This document shows, in pieces, positions 49,987-62,751 of a stretch of 64,000 nucleotides of DNA. Numbering within the stretch: position 1 is the first letter of the stretch; each line of letters begins with the position of its first letter. The DNA is taken from the NCBI RefSeq assembly GCF_003254395.2, contig NC_037643.1, forward strand, positions 16,419,463 through 16,483,462. Direction: 5' to 3'. Position numbers and translations under genes: made by a program. The notes beneath the pieces were generated by a model, which saw only the letters and a list, made by a program, of their open reading frames with translations, was not told the origin of the DNA and made no database searches. Source of the stretch: Apis mellifera (Eukaryota > Arthropoda > Insecta > Hymenoptera > Apidae).

Positions 49987-50470
49987 AATAATATAATGAT
50001 ATTAAAATTGATAAAATTTATTTTTTTTTATATATTTTTGCATCTTTACATGCATAACTTTTATACTATTTTATAATATATTGCTTGAATCACATATGTA
50101 TGCTGTGTTCGTGCGTTTTCAAAGTGCATGCCTTTGCCATTATATATCTGGAATCATCAATGTCATTTCTTTTTTTTCTATTCTATATGCTTTCACTATA
50201 ATTTTTTTCAGCTTTTATATTATTTAATCCTGCTTTTGTTCATTACATCTTTCTTTTGTTCATTATTAATATATATTTATTTTTTCGATCTATTTTAAAA
50301 AAAAATAAATTAATCTTTATATGTAATATTTTATTACAATTCTTCGTAACTTTTTATCTTTTCTTTTTAAATTAAAATTTATTGAATTAAATTAAATAAT
50401 TCTAAAGTAAAATTTTTATATATTTAAATTAATTTTTCGTTTATTATTTACCTTTATTGTTACTGCACAT
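47984..50470 (-). CDS. RhoL: Rho-family GTPase, RhoL-like
   Basis: This is a small GTPase of the Rho family; in flies RhoL acts in haemocyte migration and Rap1 localisation. Five coding exons (50452-50470, 49151-49280, 48855-48969, 48646-48763, 47984-48183) encode 193 aa. The G boxes are present: GDGTVGKT (P loop), a Thr in switch I (VPTVFDNY), DTAGQEDYE (switch II with the catalytic Gln), TKGD (G4) and CSAL (G5). A Rho insert-type segment follows G4. The C-terminus ends CCSF, a CaaX box for prenylation, preceded by a short KKPSSK stretch. RhoL is chosen over Rac or Cdc42 because of the divergent N-terminus, the KKMKKKIKAY helix and the C-terminus. The first coding exon has only 19 nt and is separated by a 1.2-kb intron. 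A Rac-like paralogue cannot be excluded. Confidence 0.88.
49939..49979. repeat. (AT)n microsatellite in RhoL intron 1
   Basis: A run of about 40 bp of AT. Confidence 0.95.
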
Positions 50471-50620
50471 TGCGCGCACGAGTAAAATCCAATAATTATG
50501 AGTCTACTATAATTGTTCTTAGTCTTTCGTTCAATTTGGCGGCGTTTTTATCAGCAGTCAGTGTTAGTATTTATCTTTTGTCATCCGGCCAATTTCATTA
50601 TCCGTTACATTATTTAACTG
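50471..50620 (-). promoter_or_regulatory. Likely RhoL proximal promoter / 5' UTR
   Basis: Directly upstream of the RhoL ATG the sequence becomes less AT-rich. It has TTTGGCGGCG (about 50535-50544, E2F-like) and CGGCCAATTT (about 50586-50595). A possible splice acceptor on the minus strand (CAATTATAG, exon edge at 50506) would allow an upstream noncoding exon to join here. Both uses are inferred. Confidence 0.35.
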
Positions 50621-52940
50621 TAGAAAAATGAGAAAGAAATTGATAGTTCTGTGATAATTTATATCAATACGACTCAATGATATGCATAGGTTGATCTGAA
50701 ATGTAAAACTTTAAAAAAAAATTAATGATATTTAATTGCATAATTGCAATTAATTATTGATATATTTCATATATTAATTTTGAAAAATAAAAAATAAAAA
50801 TATAATTTTCAAGACAGATTTCAAGATTCTTACAATTCAGAAAATGATTTCATAAAAAGATATATATCGATTACGTAAAATAAAATTTAGAATAAAACTA
50901 GTTATTTATTAATAATTTTAGAATAAAATTTTTTATTATTTAATAATATATAAATGAAAAAGTTTTTAATTTTGAATTAATATTAAACAAATTATTACAG
51001 GATATTTGAATAATTATAGAGCTAAAAAAATAAAAAATCTTTTAAGATCATAATATATAGTGTACTACAGTAATACAACATTTCAAAGCAATTTTAACAT
51101 TCATATCAATGCGGTTAAGATGGAAACCACAAAATATTTTCCGTCTGATTCACTGGAATACATTACAGTTAATATTTGTTTAATTGAAACGATGGAATTA
51201 TATTTCCTAATTTATGAAATTATTCAATCAAAATAGTATAAAACTGAGGTCATCATACTATTTTCCTGTCAGTGATGTTATTATTTTTTTAGAAAAAATA
51301 AAAAATCATAAAGTTTCATGTAAAAATTTATTTATAATATATTACACAAATAATTAAAAAATGTGATTTATAATAATTAGAAATATTACGGTTTATCATA
51401 TCATAATTATTATAAAAAAATATTATAAATTGTACGATAAATTTTAAAATAAAAATTAATAAATATTTCTAATATTAGCTAAATTTTTATGGAAAACTAA
51501 ATTTAATAATAAAGTAATATTATTAAATAAGTTATATAATTTCATATAATATCTATTCGGGGGGTACGAATTATTTTAAATCATTATTTAAAATATTTAT
51601 AAATAATTTATAAATAATAAAAATGATAATCTATACTAGTGGTTGACTTTGCGGTAACTATGTAAGGGAAGAACAGGTCGATGATACGCGAAATATGAGA
51701 AAATTACAGTCAGACAAAAAGGTGGGTAGCACGCGTAGGTAGATTGAGGGTGTGCCTTCAACGACACATCAAATAATTCTAACCACGCCCTTCCTTCCGC
51801 ATTCCATTTTTCTATTAATTTTGGAAACCGAGTTCCTAAATAAATAAAAATTTAAAAATAAAACATATATATTAGGATCATACATTTTAACATTAATTCC
51901 AAAAGGAAAAAATAAAATAATTTGTTTTTAATTACTCAAGGATAGATATTTTTTACATATGATTTAATGTACATAATAATATATTAATATTTATATTTAA
52001 TAATAATATATTAATATTTATATTTATATTAATATTTATATTTAATATAAATACATTTTTAATATAATCCATAGTATTTATACATCTAAAAAAGTAAAAT
52101 ATAATTTATGAAGAAACTAATTTAAATATTGATATTTAATTCATATTCTATATTCTATTATAAATATATAAACTGTATATAAATTATATACTGTATTTTG
52201 AAAGATGAAAAAAAGGAACTGTTTATATAATTTATATAATTTCAATAAAATGAAAATAGAAATTTAAATAAATAAAATAATTTAATATAATAAATTTTTC
52301 AATCTTATATTTTTTAATTTTATAAATTTTATAAAATATATAGAATTTTTTCAGAAAACGAACAAAATTCAGAAACACGAACAGAATATTATGTAAAAAA
52401 AAATAAAATAATAAAATATATTTTTTATCTATATGTATTTTTATTAATTATTTTTTTACATATATAATCTTTTTAAACCTATAAATTATTTTCCTTAATA
52501 TTATTCTTAAATTCAAAATTTATAAGAATGTTTATTAATTGATTTATCAATATTTCTAAAATTGATTAAAATATTGATTAATCATAAGTAAGTAAAATTA
52601 CAATTTATAAATAAATAATTAAATTAATGATAAAAAATAATAATTAAAATGTTTATTTCTGTTACAAAATGTTATCCCACTCTGGCTCAAAGATTCAATT
52701 ATTTACCTTTCTCCTTCGCCAATGAGGTAAGACTTTTATGTAAATAGGTTAGAGACTCGCAAATAAAGTAGCGATGACATAATCTAACTGTCGTGAACCT
52801 GTGTGCTTGTGTTAGGCCTTCAAAAGCGCGTAATTAAAAACTACAGTACATCGTTTTTTATGGCACGATTGTCTTATGTAAAAAAATGTATTTTAACAAT
52901 GACTATATTAATGAAGTATATTGAAAATTTGTCTTTACAG

Positions 52941-52978
<38 letters not shown>

Positions 52979-54542
52979 TATATATGTGTATACGTATCTC
53001 TATCAAATAAATTTTTTTATGAAATATTATTTTATGAATTTTATATTTTTAATCATTATATAATATTTTTTTCATAAATGAACTTAAAATTTTATGAATT
53101 TAAAAACAAAATATTATATATAATCTCTAATATATAACAATATGAAATTTAATAAGAAAATATATAATTTTTAAAAATTACTAGCATAGCATTAATTTTA
53201 ATATTTATTTTTTATTATTTTTCGAAACTTTAGTTTAAATATTATTTAAATTTAGTTTAAATATTAACATTATTTGACAAAAGTTTAATTCTTATTTTTT
53301 TCTTGCAATAAAATGAAATAGTGTCAGTTCCTGCTAGATTATCAATCCTCATCCTGTTTCATATTATAAACACAAATTCTCATACTTCATACCATAAATT
53401 AATTGCATTCATAATAATCATTCCTATTAATTACTCATAATTGTTTAATAAAATTTTCAAATGTGAAATATATGTAAAAATCATTTCACTTTTATTAAAA
53501 AATATTCTATTTAGATTATTTTTTATATTTAATGCAATTCTTATAATTTATAAGTTCAAAACAACAATGATAAAGTCTTTGATTTCCTGTATTGATAAAG
53601 ATTACGATAACGTTATCAAACCATGATCCTTATCATTAGATATTTCGATGAAATTCCATTAATTACATCAAAATTTAGTTAATTAAAATATAATGATCAT
53701 AATATATAAATTATTAAAAAATACTCAATCATTTATGCTATAATTCATTTACAATTTAATGCAATTTGAAATGCATTAAATTTGATAACATAAAGCGATA
53801 ACTTTAATGTTTATGATTTATGATTTCTTTATTATAAAAAAATAATTTTTTTCATCAATATAAATGAAAACAATTTTTTTAAATGTAATTTTCTTTTTCT
53901 GTGATTTAATATAATATTTAAAAAATTAATTTATTTTTTATTTAAATTTAGTATAATTTTATCTAATATTATCATATTATTGCTATTACGCATTTTCTGT
54001 TCTAATTTTAATACAAATTATAATTTTTATGTAATTCAATCAAGTAAAAGCAAAAAGCAACGAAAGAAATCATAAAAACGAATTATAACAAAATTTCTTA
54101 TGTAACATAAGTTCTAAATGACTGCACACATATTTAAAATTAATGTATATTAAAATCAAATTTTTTTCGAAAATTTTACAAAACAATAATTTTTTAAATT
54201 TTTCTAACGAATTTTCTTTCTTAATTCAAAATATAATTTTTTTAAAAAATATAATATATATATATATATTTATATTTATATTTATATATATATATATATT
54301 TATATAAAAAATAGATATAAAAAAAAGAATAAGTGTTAAAAGCAATATCAATGACTCACCTAAAATGAGAAAGATTTTGATGAAAAATAATATAATTGGC
54401 CAATATTAAAATTCCGTTTAAGAATAAAACAATTTCCTTTTTGTTGTATAATTTTAAATAATTGAATCAATTGAAGAAATTCCCTTATAAATTACAAGCA
54501 ACGAAAAGCTGCGTGAACGCAGTTCGCGCGACGACTACTTAC
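50621..54542. other. AT-rich DNA upstream of RhoL
   Basis: No gene is supported. GC-richer patches at about 51,640-51,830 and 52,670-52,830 may be regulatory. ORFs at 52803-53063 and 53441-53626 are AT-driven. This interval would be an intron if the candidate exon at 54543 belongs to RhoL. Confidence 0.5.
52941..52985. repeat. Compound (TA)n/(CA)n microsatellite
   Basis: A TA run followed by a short ACACAC stretch and a second TA run. Confidence 0.9.
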
Positions 54543-54602
54543 CGACTACGAAACATCACTGACGCGTTTTACGAGTAAACTGAAACGTTGTCAATTACTC
54601 TA
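54543..54602 (-). other. Candidate noncoding first exon (minus strand)
   Basis: A GC-richer patch (54,500-54,600) in AT-rich DNA carries a strong minus-strand splice donor, GTAAGTAG, with its GT at 54541-54542. The exon would lie at 54543 to about 54600 and has no ATG frame worth reporting, so it would be a 5' UTR exon, most simply of RhoL 4 kb downstream. A second possible minus-strand donor (GTGAGTC) lies near 54358. Transcript evidence would be needed to fix this. Confidence 0.3.
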
Positions 54603-55683
54603 TACGCTATACTTGTCTCGAAAGATAGGAACATAAGTTACTGAACAATAAGTTCCTAGTTTGATTTTTTAATGATATTGAATTATATTAATATTGTTTT
54701 ATATTACTGTTGTTTTAAATAAATTTAATAGTATATAAATTCATTATTATTCTTTTGTAAAAATAATGATTAAAATTATTAATAAATTAATTATAATGAT
54801 CAATTAATATAATTAAATTATTTATATAATTTATATTATAGCATTAATTTTTTACATTTTTATGTGAAAGTCAAAAAAATATCCTATGTAAGTATTGTTG
54901 TTTTGATTTTTAATATGAGTTAAAAAAGAAACATTTATTTATTGAAAAAAAATATTTTTAATTTAATATTTTAACTTATTATTATTATTATACTTATGGA
55001 TTGGAACGAAATTTAAAATATTGTGCTGAGAATGATCGTTTTATGGTGTACATAAATTAAAATTCTAAATTACACGTTTCCCATATTTAGAATGATGCAT
55101 AGTTTCATATTCATAAATAGTATTCGTCTGATGACGCAGACGTTTTAATTAATGATCGCACGGCGAAACGTTATTCCGATTGTTTGACAAGTTTGGTACA
55201 ATGCCATGATTTGCATCGTTTCAATAGTTATATCTTTTGAACATAAACAAAGATGCAATTTCATTAGTGACTAATTTTAATTTTTGTTATAAAATAAATG
55301 AATTATTTGAACAAATATAATACATTACATTAAGAAACTAACATTAATTAAGAAATGAATTATTTGAATAAATATAATACATTAATAACATTAAAAAAAA
55401 ATTAAAAGGATCAATTTATATGTATATATACATAAAATATATTTTAAAAAATATTTGTAACAATTCTCGTATCATAATGAAGATAAATATTTTAATTTAA
55501 ATACTTTACATTTATCTATAAATGTAACACATGTAATTTCATGTTTTCTCAATAGAGGTCTCGACAAACGCAATTCTTTCTGTCACACAATCATAGAAAA
55601 TATAAGATACAATATATATATGGTAAGAAAAAAAAAAAGAAAAATTAGAAAAAAAACGAATATTATTAATAAAATAATAAAAT
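54603..55683. other. Intergenic AT-rich DNA with a CpG-containing patch
   Basis: I see no gene. A patch at 55,120-55,210 is less AT-rich and includes GTCTGATGACGCAGAC (55126-55141), a short inverted repeat around TGACG. The coiled-coil gene's 5' UTR probably lies in the last few hundred bases. Confidence 0.5.
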
Positions 55684-56823
55684 ATGTCTCAGTCTTCTAA
55701 GAAAATTGAAGATGTTTATGAAGAGTTTAATAATCAAGCAGATCGAATTAATTATTTAATTAAAAGGGTAATAATTTTATTAAAATTATGTGTTCTATCT
55801 ATTATTCTGTTTATTTTTAATTAAATAAAATTGAATTTCAATATTTTATATAATACAAAAATATATCTCATTCTATTTTCGAAAGTTTACAGAATTGAAA
55901 GAAACAATTTGTAAATACAAAAAAATTCGAAATTATTGGGAATCGCATTATTCTACTTTATCTATGAATATTTGGGCAGGACAAGTCAAATATCTAGAAT
56001 TACAGAAAAAAGAAACCAATCTTAGGAATGAAATTTCGGAGATGATAGAAATAATCAAATTTCAACAGCAAGAATTAAAAAATTTAACAAAAGAAAGAAC
56101 GATATATTTTACGAAACAATGGTATTTCTTTTTCTAAATTTTAAACAATCATTTAATTTAAATTTAATTATAATTTTTATGTTCACGCATAAATTTGTCA
56201 TCAATATAAAAATATATATAATTTTTTATTTTTTATCATTAATTTTCATTTTTTAACATTAATAATTTATTTAGCGATAAATTTCGAATTATGGATATGA
56301 AATATACAAACAATTTCCTGCGCGCACAAAAAGAATACGTATGTTTAATTATATATATTCTAAGTTATGAATTATTATATAATATTATATAATATACAAA
56401 TAATCTATCAAAAAAATAATCATTATCTTTCATAGTCAAACGAAAATTTAATCAAAGATATTCAAGAATTTCAAAAAAAATACGAAAAAATATATAGTGA
56501 ATTACCAATACTTAAAGAAAAACTAATAAAACTAAAAACATTATGTGATTTGAATGATTTAAACTCTAAGAAAGAAACTGAAGAAATATTAAAAATTAAT
56601 CTTGTTTTAACTAATATAATGTAAGCATAATAATTATAAATAAAATTATTATATACTTAGAAATTCGTAAATATATTTTTAATTATTATTTATTATTTAT
56701 TAAATATTATATAGGGGAAATAATAATAATAAATTATTACAAATTACACAAATACAAGATATTCTAAGAAGATTGGAAAATGAAATAAAACAGAAAAAAA
56801 TGTTTAACAACTTTTCAGAATAA
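55684..56823 (+). CDS. Small coiled-coil protein, 225 aa, unrecognised
   Basis: Five exons (55684-55767, 55886-56121, 56275-56338, 56436-56620, 56715-56823) join in consistent phases to 225 aa. The protein is rich in Lys, Glu, Asn, Ile and Leu, with heptad-like spacing of hydrophobic residues through most of its length, so it is predicted to be a long coiled coil. No signal peptide, membrane helix or catalytic motif is seen. Exon 2 must use an AAG acceptor at 55885; the CAG 7 nt further would put a stop in frame at once. I cannot place it in a named family; size and make-up resemble ciliary, centrosomal or kinetochore coiled-coil proteins, but this is only compositional. The gene lies 643 bp upstream of CSE1L on the same strand. 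Confidence 0.75.
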
Positions 56824-57300
56824 ATAATTTATGTACTAATATTACATTGCAATATTAAGATACATTATAATAATAAAATTATAATAAATTATATTATATA
56901 AATAATTATAAATAAAATTATAATATTAAAATTACAATTTGTTTAATATACATATGTGATTATCATCTTATTTTATTATAAAATATTAATTTATTATAAA
57001 ATGTGAATTAGATTTTTATATAGAATATATAGAATATATATAAATAAAGAATAAATATATATATATATTCTTTTAAATTTTTTAAATATACGAAATATTT
57101 ATTTAATAAAAAACTAATAATAATAATTGTACTATATGAATATAAAATATCATGATATATAATAAACTTTAAAATATAAGGTAATGAAATCAATTTTCAG
57201 TTAAATTCAATAATTTCTTTACTTATAATTTTTTTTATTAATATAATTCATAAAAATTAAATAGAATATATTAGTTGATTCGTTTTAATAAAAAATATTC
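56824..57300. other. AT-rich spacer
   Basis: The coiled-coil gene's 3' UTR is expected here. The 61-aa minus-strand ORF at 57008-57193 is Ile/Tyr/Leu-rich and not credible. Confidence 0.6.
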
Positions 57301-57465
57301 CCGCGTAAATCATTGTAAAAAGCGCCAACCAACAACGGCGACAACGATCATTGGTTAGAAAATTGAATTTATCAAAAGCCGGTACTGCGTTGTTTCAACA
57401 TTTTTTTGTGAAGATTTAATATTTTTTTGAATTGTGAGTTTACGACATTTTTAAAATAAGTCAAT
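57301..57465 (+). promoter_or_regulatory. CSE1L promoter / 5' UTR
   Basis: This short stretch is richer in G+C and CpG than its surroundings. It has CCAACCAACAACGGCG (57326-57341) and an inverted CCAAT box, ATTGGTT, at 57350-57356, about 110 bp before the ATG. Confidence 0.5.
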
Positions 57466-60400
57466 ATGGAACTCACGGATGATAATTTGCTTACTCTTAG
57501 TGAATATCTAAAGCATACACTTAGTCCAGATATAAATGTTAGACGGCCAGGTGAATATAACCTCTCTGTTAATAAAAGTTCTTGTTGAAACATCATAAAA
57601 TATTTTATATAATCACGAACACTATATATTATTATTCATAAATATAATTAATATTTAACCGTTTTGTTTAAAAAAATTTAATTATGATTTTAAATTTAAT
57701 TTTGTAATAAATTTGACATGCGGGTATCAACAAGTACTTTATTCAATTTTTTTCAACTATTTAAAAAACAGTTAACTTACTACTAATAAATTTTAAAAAT
57801 AGATATGTATCGATTGAGTTTATAGAAAAAACGAAAATCGTCTGGAGAAAAATCTTTTTCATTTTATTATTTTTTTTAAAAAAATTTTTTATATACATAT
57901 ATAATTAAAAATAATTATATTTAATTATTAAAATTTATATTTATTATTAAAAATAATTTATATTTATTTATATTTTATTTTTCATTATTTAAATATTATA
58001 TAAATATACTTTAATTTCTATTTTTATTTTCTTTTATGAAAAAAAATTATTTTTATTATAGATAATATAAATTATAAAATGAATTCATAAATTCTTATTT
58101 TAGCTGAAAAGTTTTTAGAATCGGTTGAAGTAAATCAAAATTATCCATTACTTCTTTTACATCTTGTGGACAAATCTGAAATCAATATAACCATTAGAAT
58201 TGCTGGTGCAGTTGCATTTAAAAATTATATAAAACGTAATTGGAAAGTGGTAATTAATTATATTATTTATTAATATAATTTTCATTTTAACATATTTATA
58301 ATATTAATAAATATTTGTAATATTTATAATTTATTTCATATACAGGGAGAAGATTCTGTAGATCGTATACATGCACAAGATAGGGAAGCTATTAAAAAAT
58401 TAATTGTTAATTTAATGCTTCATTCTCCTGATTCTGTTCAAAAACAATTATCTGATGCTGTTTCAATAGTTGGAAAGTATGATTTTCCAAATAAATGGCC
58501 AGAACTTATAGACCAAATGGTTGAAAAATTTAATACAGGAGATTTTCATGTTATTAATGGTGTATTACATACTGCACATTCATTATTTAAAAAATATAGA
58601 TATGAATTTAAAAGTCAAACTTTGTGGACTGAGATAAAATTTGTCTTAGATAGATTTGCTAAACCTTTGACAGATCTGTTTGTTGTAAGAATTTTATTAT
58701 AAAATTTTTTCTTTATAGTATATTAACTGTTTTTTTAAATTTTTAAATTTTGTTTTAGGCTACAATGAATTTAATGCAAGTACATGCAAATAATATAGAT
58801 GCATTAAAAATTATATATAGTTCCTTGGTAATTTTATCCAAAGTATTTTATTCTCTTAATTTCCAAGTGAGTAAAATATATGAAGAAATCATTATTAATA
58901 TAAAATATTTTTTTTTACTAAAATTATGTATATTTTATTTTTAGGATTTACCCGAATTTTTTGAAGACAATATGGCTATATGGATGAGGAATTTTCATAT
59001 TTTATTGAACACAGATGTACCATCTCTACAATCTACTGTACTATTACATATAAATTTGTTATTATATTTTTTTCTCCTAATATTATATATTTGTATATAT
59101 ATATATGTATATATATTATAATGTTTATATATAGGATGAAGAAGAAGCAGGAGTAATTGAACAATTAAAGTCGCAAGTTTGTGATAACATTGGCCTTTAT
59201 GCTCAGAAATATGATGAAGAATTTCAACCATACTTACCTGAATTTGTAACTGCTGTGTGGAATTTATTAACATCTACTGGCCAACAACCAAAATATGATA
59301 CTGTATGTAAATTTAATGTGAATTAGATGTATTAAAATTTTTTTAATGATTTTTTATATTTTTTACAGTTAGTATCGAATGCTTTGCAATTTTTAGCAAC
59401 AGTAGCAGATCGTGCTCAATATAGACATTTGTTTGAAGATCCTACTACTTTAAGTAGTATATGCGAAAAAGTTATAATACCTAATATGGAATTTAGAGGT
59501 AATTATTATAAGTTGCTTAATTAAAATATATATATATATATATATATACATATATTGTATTTTTATAAAAAAGAAATTTAATATTTAATAGAATCGGATA
59601 ATGAATTATTTGAGGATAATCCTGAAGAATATATCAGACGAGATATTGAAGGCAGTGATGTTGACACACGAAGACGTGCTGCTTGTGATTTAGTTAAAGT
59701 ACTTTCTAAATATTTTGAAGCAAAAATAATGGAAATTTTTGGTGCTTATATACAGGTAAATAAAAATATATAAATAATTTATATATATTATTGCATTTTT
59801 ATTTTTTTTAATTTTTAGGTGATGTTACAAAATTATGCTAATAAACCTGCTGAAAATTGGCGAAGTAAAGATGCTGCAATTTATCTAGTCACCAGTAGTG
59901 CAAGCAAAGCTCAAACGCAAAAACATGGTGTTACTCAAAGCAGTGAACTTGTTCCATTACCTCAATTTGCAATGCAACATATTGAACCAGAATTAATCAA
60001 ACCAAATGGTATATAATATTAATAAAAAGAAATTTATTCATTAAAAATTATGTTATATAAAAAAATTTTAAATTGTAAATTTTATTTACAGTGAACGAAT
60101 TTCCTGTACTTAAAGCTGATGCAATTAAATTTATAATGACCTTCAGATCGATATTACCTAAAGAAATGATAATTGGTAGTTTACCACAATTAATTAGACA
60201 TTTAAGTGCTTCAAATATTGTTGTTCACACATATGCTGCGTGTGCAATTGAAAAAATACTTGCAATGAAAGGACCCGATAATTTATTTTTGTAAGAAAAT
60301 TAATATTTTATTTAGCAATATAGGCTCCTGTATAGTGCACTAAAGATATAATGACATACTGTTTTCCTCGTTTTTTTAAATTAATAATATTTATGCTATT

Positions 60401-62446
60401 AGTTTTTAAAAATTGTTTTATTTAATAAATCATACAATATAAAGAAATTGATATGATAATAATATTATCATTCATATTACTTTATTATATTGTATAGATA
60501 TTATTTTATTGTTCATATTATACGAAAAAAATTTTCATATAATATGATTTGCTATAATGTGAATTTATATAATGCATATTAATGGCATTTTACAGGAATT
60601 TGTTATAATATAATGATCTTATATATGTTTTTTAATTAATCAAATTTTATTTATAGAGTTAAAGCTAATGATTTATCACCATTGACATCGGATTTATTAA
60701 AAGGTTTATTTGCATGTTTGAATATATCTGGCTCAGAAGAAAATGAATATGTAATGAAAGCTATTATGAGAAGCTTTGGTATTTTACAAGAGATAATCGT
60801 ACCATTCTTAGCAGATCTTCTGCCTAAACTTACAGAAAAACTTGCCATGGTATCTAAAAATCCAAGTCGCCCTAATTTCAATCATTATCTCTTCGAAACT
60901 TTTGCTTTATCAATTAAGTAAGTAATATAAATTAAAAAAAAATGCGAATAAATTAATAAACATAAAATTTAATATATAAATATATTTTATATAATTTTAG
61001 AATCGTTTGTAAAACACATAAAGTTGCAGTTTCATCATTTGAGGAAGCGCTTTTTCCAATTTTTCAAGAAATTTTACAGCAAGATGTTTTAGGTAAAATA
61101 TTTTATTTAATATAAAATTATTTATGTTATTTAATTATATTATTTTTAATATGTTTTTATATTTAGAATTTCTACCATATCTTTTTCAAATTCTTGCTTT
61201 ACTTCTGGAATTACGAACAACTCAAGATATTCCAGAAGCATATTTGGCTTTATTTCCTTGTTTATTATCATCAGTACTATTTGAACGTCAAGCTAATATT
61301 CATCCTTTAAATCGATTATTAAGAGCGTTCATTAGTCATGGCGCACATCATATAGTAGCACAAGACAAAACAAATGGTTTGTTAGGTGTATTTCAAAAAT
61401 TGATTGCTTCAAAGGCCAATGATCACGAAGGTTTTTTGTTATTACAAAGTATTATTGAATATTTTGCGCCGTAAGTTTTCTTATTAAATTATTTCTTATT
61501 AATATTTTATTAATATTTTAAAAAAATATTATTGAAAATAATTATATGTATCAATAACATTTTTAGAAATGTATTAGAACCCTATATGAAACAAATATTC
61601 GTATTATTATTTCAAAGACTTTCATCATCAAAAACAACAAAATTTGTTAAAGGTTTAATTGTATTTTTTGCATATTACATCATTAGATATGGTTCCAATA
61701 ATTTGGTTACAATTATAGATCAAATACAATCTCGGTAAGTTGTTTTTATATTAAAAATCGATAAAATAATCATTAAAGCTAATTAATATATTAATTATTT
61801 CAGAATGTTTGGCATGGTTGTAGAACGTGTATTAATAGCAGATATGCAAAAGATAACTGGTGATATTGAACGGAAAGTTACTGCAGTTGGAATGTCAAAT
61901 TTACTAATTGATTGTCCAGCAATGCTAGAAAGGCCATATAATACATATTATCCTCGTTTATTAGCAACATTAGTAGAATTTTTTGAATTACCACAAGATC
62001 AGACTTCTTTACCTGAAGATACTATATTGCCAGAAACTGAAGATACACCTGGGTATCAAGTAGGATATAGTCAATTACTTTGTGCAAGAAATCCTCCAAA
62101 AGATCCTCTGGAAGGTATTATTATAAAAATACTATTATAAAAATTTTATTATTTATGAAATATATTATTTATATATTTTATTATATTAAATTTATTTAAT
62201 ATTTTATTTTTTTATTAAATTTGTTTTATTTTATTATATTTTAACAAATAATTAATAAAAATTTAATCAATTTTCTAATAAATTTTATTTTAATAAACAG
62301 CTATCGGTGATGTACGTTTACATTTAGCACAAGGACTTGCAAGATTGTCACCAAGACAATTACTTAGTATTCTTGACCAAATTCCAGAACCTAATGCTAA
62401 TCACCTGAGAAGCTATCTTCAAACGGTTGGCATTACCGTTGCATAA
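57466..62446 (+). CDS. CSE1L: Exportin-2 (CSE1/CAS), importin-alpha re-exporter
   Basis: This is a RanGTP-dependent karyopherin-beta that returns importin-alpha to the cytoplasm. Sixteen exons: 57466-57550, 58104-58249, 58346-58684, 58759-58866, 58945-59037, 59135-59302, 59369-59498, 59592-59755, 59819-60008, 60092-60290, 60657-60917, 61001-61092, 61167-61470, 61567-61734, 61804-62114 and 62301-62446. They encode 967 aa, matching the family length. The N-terminal importin-beta domain is clear (INVRRPAEKFLESVE, RIAGAVAFKNYIKRNW, QKQLSDAVSIVGKYDFPNKW), as is the acidic DEEEAG insert near residue 255. CAS-specific parts such as NEFPVLKADAIKFI and the C-terminal segment from DVRLHLAQGLARLSP to TVGITVA follow. 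The last 100 or so residues end as in other animals. The largest intron (553 bp) follows exon 1. The identification is secure. Confidence 0.97.
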
Positions 62447-62700
62447 TACGAACTAGATGTCCGAGATAGACTAAAAATTCATCTGATTGCTCGGAAAATA
62501 AACAATATTGAACTGAATAAATTGTAATAAAAAGGCGAAAAAAATTGTTTTTCCGGTATTTGTGTTATGAAAGCTACGAGACTGAATATTATATCACTAT
62601 GTCATATAATTGAATACTTCAACAATTATTTATCATTTTCATGTGATATATGTTTAGAGTCTGTGACTCCAGAATCTTAAAAAAAGAAAAAAGAAAAAAG

Positions 62701-62751
<51 letters not shown>

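Noticed and set aside
53441..53626. 61-aa ORF rich in Ile, Phe and Lys
   Set aside because: Chance ORF in AT-rich DNA; no splice or homology support.
57372..57596. 74-aa minus-strand ORF over CSE1L exon 1
   Set aside because: It is antisense to a certain coding exon and has no independent support.
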